This document shows, piece by piece, positions 6,938 to 13,040 of a stretch of DNA of 13,040 nt; the first letter of the stretch is position 1; each line of letters starts with the position of its first letter. The translations under genes and the position numbers were made by a program. The notes below the pieces were generated by a model, which worked only from the letters and a program-made list of their open reading frames with translations, searched no databases and was not told the DNA's origin. Origin of the DNA: an uncultured Rhodospirillaceae bacterium. Its GTDB lineage: Bacteria > Pseudomonadota > Alphaproteobacteria > Rhodospirillales > Casp-alpha2. The stretch covers positions 1 through 13,040 of the forward strand of contig CAJWVP010000040.1 of NCBI GenBank assembly GCA_913048145.1, written 5' to 3'.

Positions 6938-7701
6938 ATACCAAGAACAATAACAAGACAGCAAAGACAGCCAATGTTCCTCAACGCGCCATGATCCTGG
7001 CCGCCGGCCACGGCCTACGCATGCGGCCAATCACCGACAAGACGCCAAAGCCGATGATCAAGGTGGACGGTAAGCCGTTATTGACCCACACCCTGCAGCG
7101 GCTGGAAGCCATGGGCGTCAAAGACGTGGTCATCAATACGCATCACCTCGCCGACAAGATTGAGCGCCACTATAATGATCACGATGGCGCCACCCTGCAT
7201 TTCTCGCGCGAAACAAACCTTTTGGAAACGGGCGGCGGCGTGAAAAAAGCCCTGTCCATGCTGGGCGATGAGCCGTTCTTCGTGGTTAATGGTGATGCCT
7301 TCTGGCTAAACGGCCCAACCGATGCCCTTGCGCGCCTGGCCGTGCAATGGGTGCCCGACAAGATGGATGCCTTCTTAATGCTTCATTCAACTGTTGACGC
7401 CTATGGGTACGACGGCCTGGGTGATTTCCAATGCGAGGCCGATGGAAAGCTTATTCGCCGTGTCGAACAGGAAGTAGCGCCATGGCTATTCGCCGGTGTG
7501 CAGATCCTCAATCCAAAGGCCCTCAAGGATGCGCCCGAGGGTTCGTTTTCCCTCAATTGGGTCTATGATCGAGCGTTGGAGGCAGATCGCCTGTTCGGCA
7601 TGATCCATGATGGGGAATGGTTCCACATCGGCACACCCGACGGCCTGGGCGAGGCGGAGTGCTATATGCAAACGACCTTCGCCGAAACCAAACACCGGTA
7701 A
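6934..7701 (+). CDS. murU: Nucleotidyltransferase, MurU type (MurNAc-1-phosphate uridylyltransferase)
   Basis: 255 residues of the sugar-phosphate nucleotidyltransferase family (GT-A-like fold), cytosolic. The N-terminal signature LAAGHGLRMRPITDKTPKP (residues 22-40) forms the nucleotide and phosphate site. NLLETGGGVKKAL and VVNGDAFW (the Asp that binds metal in this family) follow in the usual order, and the end carries EWFHIGTPDGLGEAE. The family includes RmlA and GlmU-N; the small size, the lack of a C-terminal acyltransferase domain and the preceding amgK-type gene point to MurU, which joins UTP and MurNAc-1-phosphate into UDP-MurNAc. The first 15 residues are Asn/Lys/Thr-rich and look like an extension; an internal start at Met20 is possible but would cut into the signature. 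The ATG lies in a 4-nt ATGA overlap with amgK, so translation is probably coupled. Confidence 0.88.
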   Translation: MNTKNNNKTAKTANVPQRAMILAAGHGLRMRPITDKTPKPMIKVDGKPLLTHTLQRLEAMGVKDVVINTHHLADKIERHYNDHDGATLHFSRETNLLETGGGVKKALSMLGDEPFFVVNGDAFWLNGPTDALARLAVQWVPDKMDAFLMLHSTVDAYGYDGLGDFQCEADGKLIRRVEQEVAPWLFAGVQILNPKALKDAPEGSFSLNWVYDRALEADRLFGMIHDGEWFHIGTPDGLGEAECYMQTTFAETKHR

Positions 7702-7706
7702 GCCCG

Positions 7707-10673
7707 TTGCAAGACGATCCGACCAAACCCAAAGTCTACACAATTCCCGCAAGCCTGCCGTTCGTCGATAGCCTGGCTTCTGGAATCCGCGCCCAGGTCG
7801 GCGAAACGCCAGACGCGCTGTCCGCCACCACGATTTTGCTGCCTACGCGCCGCGCCTGCCGGGCCTTGCGCGATGCGTTCTTGCGCAACAGCGGCGGCAC
7901 GCCAGTTCTGCTGCCGCGCCTGCTGCCGCTGGGTGATTTGGATGAGGATGAGCTTCTCATCGGCGCATCGGGGCTCATGGGTACGGACGCCGGATTTGGC
8001 GGCGAGGCGGTCATGTCGATACCGCCGGCGATACCCGGAATGCGCCGCCAGCTGCTGTTGACCCGCCTGATACTGGCGCAACCGAACACCGCAACCACCC
8101 CCGACCAAGCCGCGCGCCTGGCCCATGAACTAGCCCGACTTCTTGATCAGGTGCACACCGAACGCAGTAATTTTGATCGCCTGCAGGACCTAGTCCCCGA
8201 GGACTTCGCCAGCCATTGGCAGATGACCCTGGATTTCCTCAGGGTGATCACCGACGTCTGGCCTGATCTTTTGGCCGCCGAAGGGAGCCTCGATCCGGCT
8301 GATCGCCGCAACCGGCTGTTGGAGATCCGCGCGCAGCTGTGGTCTAAAACGCCGCCCCGCGACATTGTGATCGCGGCCGGATCCACCGGTTCCATACCTG
8401 CGACGGCGAATTTGCTATCAGTGATTGCGCGCCTGCCCCGAGGCGGGGTCATCCTGCCAGGCCTCGATCTGGCGACTGAAGAAGCAATCTGGCAGCTTCT
8501 GGACCCACCTCATCCGCAGTTCGGGATGGCGCAACTCCTCAAACAGATGGGCGTTTCACGCAAAGAGGTCGCGCATTGGCCAGGCCTCAGCGCCAAACCG
8601 CCAAACCGCCGCGAGCAATTGGTCAACGCGGCCCTCACGCCGGCATCCACCCCACCATCAGCGCCAAGTTCCCTCTCCCTTGATGATGCGCTGGACGGCA
8701 TTCATCGGATCGATTGCCCCGGCCCCCGCGAGGAAGCGACGGCGATCGCCCTGGCCATGCGCGAGGCTCTAGAAACCCCAGGTCGTACGGCCGCCCTGGT
8801 CACACCGGATCGGAGCTTGGCACGTCGGGTCACGGCCGAGCTGAAGCGATGGCGAATCGACGTCGATGATTCTGCCGGCCTTCCATTGGCTCAGACACCA
8901 ACAGGGGCGTTCTTGCGTCTGACCGCCGATGCCATAGCCAAAGATCTGGCACCCATCGCCGTGCTCGCTCTATTGAAACACCCCCTCGCCGCTGCCGGCT
9001 ATGCGCCGGACATGCTGCGGCGCCTGGCGCGTCGGCTGGAGAAATCGATCCTGCGCGGGCCCCGGCCGAGCCCCGGTATTGCCGGCCTCCTCGACGCCTT
9101 GCCCGAAGGAGAGCCAGATCTCAAAGTCTTCGTCGAACGCCTTTCCGAGGCCCTGAACCCTATGTTGGCACTTCCTCCAGATGAGGAACTTCCGCTCGTC
9201 GCGATAACGCGTCGCCTTGTTAATTGCGCGGAAGCCTTGGCCGCCACCGACAGAATATCTGGACGCGAACGCTTGTGGGCCGGCGAGGCCGGTGAACAGG
9301 CAGCTAGGTTCATCGCCGAGATTCTTGAATGGGGCGACGCCGTGGACTTACCTCTGCCCCGCTTCGCGGCATTCTTCGAAACGCTTATGAGCGGGCGTGT
9401 GGTGCGGCCGCGCTACGGCGCCCATCCCCGTCTTGCCATCTGGGGGCCTTTGGAGGCGCGGTTGCAAAGTGCTGACCTTTTAATCCTTGGTGGCCTTAAC
9501 GAGGGCACCTGGCCGGCAGAAACCCCAGCCAGCCCCTGGATGAGCCGCCCTATGACGGCGGAATTAGGCCTCCCCCTTCCGGAACGCCGGATCGGTCTAT
9601 CGGCCCATGATTTCGTCCAGGGACTGAATGCCCGTGCGGTCATGTTGACCCGCGCGGAACGGGTCGATGGGACGCCAACCGTGCCTTGCCGATGGCTGCG
9701 GCGCATCGACAATCTGCTAGCCAGGCACGGGTGGGCAACCGGTTTAGCGCGGGGGACGCCATGGCTGGGTTGGGTGGAAGCCGTGGATCGGCCTGCGGCC
9801 ACGGTAAACGTCACTGCACCGCGGCCCACCCCGCCCGCGGAAGCGCGCCCCACACAACTTTCCGTCACCCAGGTGGAGAGCCTCATTCGAGACCCCTACG
9901 CGATCTATGCCAGGCATATCCTAGGACTCCGGCCGTTGGACCCCATCGACGCCGATCCGGGTGCCGCCGATCGGGGCACGATCATACACGGCATATTGGA
10001 TGAATTCATTACAGCCCATCCAAAATATCTACCGGCCAACGCTGAGCAAGCCTTGCTGGATATCGGCCGCCAGCATTTCGACTCTTATATGTCTCGGCCG
10101 GGCATACGAGCTTTCTGGTGGCCACGGTTTCAGCGCATCGCGGCGTGGTTCATTGATAACGAACGCCGGCGCCGAGATGCCGGCTGGCGCACAGTTGCCA
10201 CCGAAGCGGACGGCGTACGCATCTTCGACGGTCTGCAAACGCCGTTCACCCTCAAGGCACGGGCCGACCGGATTGATGCTCGGCCGAACGTGGGCCTCGC
10301 CATCATCGACTACAAGACCGGCCAACCACCGACGGACAAACAGGTGGCGGCGGGCCTGACGCCACAGTTGCCGTTGGAGGCCGCCATCGCCAACTCCGGC
10401 GGCTTCGCGGTCGCACGGGGTTACACGGTCGCCAACTTGACCTATATCCGCCTGTCCGGAGGACGCCGTCCGGGCGAGGAACGCGTCGTCAAGCTGGACC
10501 TGGAAACCACGGTGGCTGAAGCTGTAAACGGCCTGACCCGCCTGATCCACAAGTACGAGGACCCGAATACGCCTTACTTGTCACAGCCCCGTCCGATGTT
10601 CGCGAGCCGGTTTGGCGACTACAATCATCTGGCGCGTCTCCGGGAATGGTCCGGGCGGAGAGGTAAGTCATGA
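7707..10673 (+). CDS. addB: Double-strand break repair protein AddB (helicase-like/nuclease subunit)
   Basis: About 988 residues, as usual for alphaproteobacterial AddB. With AddA it forms the helicase-nuclease that resects double-strand ends and loads RecA, the local counterpart of RecBCD. The N-terminus has VYTIPASLPFVDSLASGI and ILLPTRRACRALRDAFL, the degenerate helicase-like core. LILGGLNEGTWPAETPASPW lies mid-protein. The C-terminus holds a PD-(D/E)XK nuclease of the RecB type: SVTQVESLIRDPYAIYAR, RGTIIHGILDEF (His about residue 760), ADRID (about 850) and IIDYKTG (about 867), then the QLPLEA motif. I see no obvious four-Cys iron-sulphur set such as that of Bacillus AddB. No ATG lies near the expected N-terminus; I chose TTG 7707, 5 nt after murU, with only a weak ribosome binding site. 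GTG 7659, overlapping murU, is the alternative. The end overlaps addA by 4 nt. Confidence 0.93.
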   Translation: MQDDPTKPKVYTIPASLPFVDSLASGIRAQVGETPDALSATTILLPTRRACRALRDAFLRNSGGTPVLLPRLLPLGDLDEDELLIGASGLMGTDAGFGGEAVMSIPPAIPGMRRQLLLTRLILAQPNTATTPDQAARLAHELARLLDQVHTERSNFDRLQDLVPEDFASHWQMTLDFLRVITDVWPDLLAAEGSLDPADRRNRLLEIRAQLWSKTPPRDIVIAAGSTGSIPATANLLSVIARLPRGGVILPGLDLATEEAIWQLLDPPHPQFGMAQLLKQMGVSRKEVAHWPGLSAKPPNRREQLVNAALTPASTPPSAPSSLSLDDALDGIHRIDCPGPREEATAIALAMREALETPGRTAALVTPDRSLARRVTAELKRWRIDVDDSAGLPLAQTPTGAFLRLTADAIAKDLAPIAVLALLKHPLAAAGYAPDMLRRLARRLEKSILRGPRPSPGIAGLLDALPEGEPDLKVFVERLSEALNPMLALPPDEELPLVAITRRLVNCAEALAATDRISGRERLWAGEAGEQAARFIAEILEWGDAVDLPLPRFAAFFETLMSGRVVRPRYGAHPRLAIWGPLEARLQSADLLILGGLNEGTWPAETPASPWMSRPMTAELGLPLPERRIGLSAHDFVQGLNARAVMLTRAERVDGTPTVPCRWLRRIDNLLARHGWATGLARGTPWLGWVEAVDRPAATVNVTAPRPTPPAEARPTQLSVTQVESLIRDPYAIYARHILGLRPLDPIDADPGAADRGTIIHGILDEFITAHPKYLPANAEQALLDIGRQHFDSYMSRPGIRAFWWPRFQRIAAWFIDNERRRRDAGWRTVATEADGVRIFDGLQTPFTLKARADRIDARPNVGLAIIDYKTGQPPTDKQVAAGLTPQLPLEAAIANSGGFAVARGYTVANLTYIRLSGGRRPGEERVVKLDLETTVAEAVNGLTRLIHKYEDPNTPYLSQPRPMFASRFGDYNHLARLREWSGRRGKS
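10657..10663 (+). promoter_or_regulatory. Ribosome binding site of addA inside addB
   Basis: GGAGAGG near the end of addB, 6 nt before the ATG at 10670. It fits coupled translation of the two subunits. Confidence 0.65.
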
Positions 10674-13040
10674 GCACCGCGCCACAAGCAGCCACGGGAA
10701 CGAGCGCCCAGGTCCTCGCCGCCGATCCGGGGCAATCCGTATGGGTGTCGGCCAACGCCGGCACGGGCAAGACACGCGTCCTGATCGACCGGATCACCCG
10801 CCTTCTGCTAGCCGGGACCCGGCCAGAACGGATTCTTTGCCTGACTTTCACCAAGGCCGCCGCCGCCGAGATGGCGAACCGCCTGAACGATCGCCTGGGC
10901 GATTGGGCCGCCGCAGAGGCCGGCTTGCTGGATGATAGGTTGCGAGCCCTCCTGGACCGGCCGGCCACGGACGATGAGCGAACCCGTGCGCGCCGCCTGT
11001 TCGCCGAAACCATGGACGCGCCCGACGGACTGAAGATCCGAACCATCCACGCATTTTGTGAGTCCTTGTTGGGACGGTTCCCCCTTGAGGCGAACGTGGT
11101 GCCGAACTTCCAGGTCATCGACGAACGCCACGCGGCTGAGCTACGGGTGGAAACACGTGATGCGCTCCTGCGTCGGTCGCTCAGGCGGGACTCGGCAGTT
11201 TTGGCCCGCGCCATGGTTCACTTGGCCGGTCTGGTGGATGAAAATGGGTTCGCCGACGCCATGGCGGAAATGGATGCCGCGCGGGGCCGCCTGGGCGCCT
11301 TAATTGCTAGGCACGGTAGCCTGGATGCGGTCATCGCCGCCGGACGCCGGGCCGTTGGATTAAGGCCGGAAGAGACCGAACGCGACGTGATTGCCGCCGC
11401 TGTTTGCGACGACGCCTTCAACGCCACCGCCCTGACGGCCGCCTGCGGGACGTTAGCGGAAGGATCACCGAAGGATCAGGAACGGGCCAGCCTGCTCACG
11501 AAATGGCTTACCGCCGATCCTTCCGCCCGCGCGACAATGTTAATTGATCAATACCTGCCGGTATTCCTGACCCAGAAACGCGCGCCGCGCGCCGCCAAGG
11601 GTCTCATCACCAAGAAACAGGCCGACGCCGATCCGTCTACGCTGGATGCCCTTTTGGTCGAACAGGCCCGGATTTACGGTGTCAGCGAGACCCTAAAAAC
11701 GGTTGCAATCGCCGACAACACGGCCGCGGTGCTGGCCATTGGCCATGCGCTATTGGAATCCTATGACCGGCTTAAGAGCATTCGCGGCCTTCTCGACTAC
11801 GATGACTTGATCACCAAGGCTGCCGCCCTGCTCTCCAACAAAGGCGGTGTCTCCTGGGTGCATTACAAGTTGGACGGCGGCATCGACCACATACTGGTAG
11901 ACGAAGCCCAGGACACTAGCCCGGCCCAATGGCAGGTCATCGCTCAGTTGGCTGGTGACTTCTTTGCGGGATCGAGCCGCATGGATCCGGAGGCCGGGGC
12001 TCAGAGCCGCACAGTATTCGCGGTGGGTGACGAGAAGCAATCGATCTATTCCTTTCAGGGCGCCGACCCAGCCCGTTTTGGGATAATGGGGGAACAGTTC
12101 GCCGCGCTGGTTACCGACGCGAAACAGAACTGGCGTCCTATCGAGATGGCTCAATCATGGCGATCGACGCCAGCTATCCTCAATGCTATTGACCATGTCT
12201 TCAAAACACCAGATGCCGCGGACGGCCTGACCTGGACGGATCACGCCATCCACCATCTGACCGCCCGCCAGGGCCAGGCCGGACGCGTTGAGCTTTGGCC
12301 CATGTTGCGCGCCACGGAACCCCACGAGTCTGACCCTTGGGACGCGCCATTGGATCAAATTTCCGGCGACGATCCAAGAATTCGCCTCGCCGATACGATC
12401 GCCGATACGGTCTGGGACTGGATGGATCGTGGAGAGGCTCTCGAATCCCAGGGGCGCCCGGTGGTGGCCGGTGACATCATGATCCTGGTCCGAACACGCG
12501 GCGCCTTTGCTGACGAGATGGTCCGCGCCCTGAAGGACAGGGGCGTCCCCGTGGCTGGCAGCGACCGGATGATTCTGACCGAGCACCTGGCCGTGATGGA
12601 TCTCATCGCACTTGGCCGGTTCGCCTTGTTGCCCGATGACGACTTGAACACAGCGACGGTACTCAAGGGGCCATTCATCGGTCTATCGGAGGATCAGCTG
12701 TTCGACCTAGCCCACGGGCGTACCGGGACCTTATGGCGCGAACTCAGCCGTTGGGGCGACGCGGACCTTATCTATGGACCAGCCCTGGAGAAGCTTCGCC
12801 GTGTCCTGGCTATCGCCGACTACATGCCGCCGTTTGAATTCTTCAACGCCGAACTTTCCGGCGGCGGTCGGCGCGCTATGCTAGCTCGCATGGGCCCTGA
12901 GGCGGCCGATCCCGTCGACGAATTCATGGCCTTAGCCCTGGATTTCGAACGCGGCCATGTTCCGTCCCTGGAAGGGTTCCTTCACTGGATTGAAACCGGC
13001 CAGACGGAGGTCAAACGCGACCTGGAACAGGCCGGTGGCG
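10670..13040 (+). CDS. addA: Double-strand break repair helicase AddA (C-terminus outside window)
   Basis: 790 codons are visible without a stop; full-length AddA in this group is about 1150-1200 residues, so the C-terminal helicase part and nuclease domain lie beyond the window. It is a UvrD/Rep-type superfamily 1A helicase that forms the AddAB end-processing complex. Motifs in order: Walker A ANAGTGKT (Lys34), motif Ia LCLTFTKAAAAEM, IRTIHAFCESLL, then LLDYDDLI, Walker B VDEAQD (DEAQD 411-415), motif III VGDEKQSIYSFQGADP and motif IV QSWRSTPAIL. These are all intact. The N-terminus with SVWVSANAGTGKT is the alphaproteobacterial form. The ATG at 10670 is fixed by a good ribosome binding site and by the ATGA overlap with addB. 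The start sits where the operon order of AddB before AddA predicts. Confidence 0.96.
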   Translation, partial: MSTAPQAATGTSAQVLAADPGQSVWVSANAGTGKTRVLIDRITRLLLAGTRPERILCLTFTKAAAAEMANRLNDRLGDWAAAEAGLLDDRLRALLDRPATDDERTRARRLFAETMDAPDGLKIRTIHAFCESLLGRFPLEANVVPNFQVIDERHAAELRVETRDALLRRSLRRDSAVLARAMVHLAGLVDENGFADAMAEMDAARGRLGALIARHGSLDAVIAAGRRAVGLRPEETERDVIAAAVCDDAFNATALTAACGTLAEGSPKDQERASLLTKWLTADPSARATMLIDQYLPVFLTQKRAPRAAKGLITKKQADADPSTLDALLVEQARIYGVSETLKTVAIADNTAAVLAIGHALLESYDRLKSIRGLLDYDDLITKAAALLSNKGGVSWVHYKLDGGIDHILVDEAQDTSPAQWQVIAQLAGDFFAGSSRMDPEAGAQSRTVFAVGDEKQSIYSFQGADPARFGIMGEQFAALVTDAKQNWRPIEMAQSWRSTPAILNAIDHVFKTPDAADGLTWTDHAIHHLTARQGQAGRVELWPMLRATEPHESDPWDAPLDQISGDDPRIRLADTIADTVWDWMDRGEALESQGRPVVAGDIMILVRTRGAFADEMVRALKDRGVPVAGSDRMILTEHLAVMDLIALGRFALLPDDDLNTATVLKGPFIGLSEDQLFDLAHGRTGTLWRELSRWGDADLIYGPALEKLRRVLAIADYMPPFEFFNAELSGGGRRAMLARMGPEAADPVDEFMALALDFERGHVPSLEGFLHWIETGQTEVKRDLEQAGG

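Noticed and set aside
9782..9805. Inverted repeat CCGTGG...CCACGG
   Set aside because: Lies inside addB coding sequence with no break in the frame; expected by chance in GC-rich coding DNA.
1..13040. A new defence, mobile or biosynthetic system
   Set aside because: All intact genes belong to known families. I found no transposase, integrase, phage, toxin-antitoxin, reverse transcriptase, repeat array or other sign of such a system.

Overview
The window looks like a chromosomal segment of a GC-rich alphaproteobacterium, perhaps from the Rhodospirillales or a nearby order. This rests on protein sequence style and on one gene order: a DivL-like kinase, tsaE, an AmgK-type sugar kinase, a MurU-type nucleotidyltransferase, addB and addA all read in the same direction. 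It is not a taxonomic proof.

Left part (1-2801). A CtBP-like D-2-hydroxyacid dehydrogenase reads leftward and leaves the window at base 1. Next to it, in the opposite orientation, lies a decayed class II glutamine amidotransferase gene (799 to about 1366). It has four in-frame stops, one frameshift, a Cys-to-Ser change at the catalytic nucleophile, and no C-terminal part. An intact EamA/DMT-type membrane transporter follows on the minus strand (1367-2281). The stretch 2282-2801 contains no intact gene, but about 2552-2734 encodes the C-terminal end of a VOC/glyoxalase-like protein, with stops upstream. This part is therefore a zone of gene decay between intact genes.

Right part (2802-13040). 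This is a tightly packed plus-strand cluster. A multi-PAS histidine-kinase homologue comes first, in which the phosphoacceptor His of the H-box is Tyr, as in Caulobacter DivL. TsaE (t6A tRNA modification) follows after 22 nt. An AmgK-type kinase overlaps tsaE by 8 nt, and a MurU-type nucleotidyltransferase overlaps amgK by 4 nt. AddB starts about 5 nt after murU, and AddA overlaps addB by 4 nt and leaves the window after 790 codons. The close spacing suggests co-transcription and translational coupling. Functionally the cluster joins cell-cycle signalling, tRNA modification, cell-wall sugar recycling (MurNAc to MurNAc-1-P to UDP-MurNAc) and double-strand-break repair by the AddAB helicase-nuclease.

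I saw no RNA genes, CRISPR arrays, insertion sequences or attachment sites. I found no credible new defence or mobile system. The most rewarding items are the Tyr-for-His kinase and the two pseudogenes, which are easily missed because only frame-by-frame reading reveals them.
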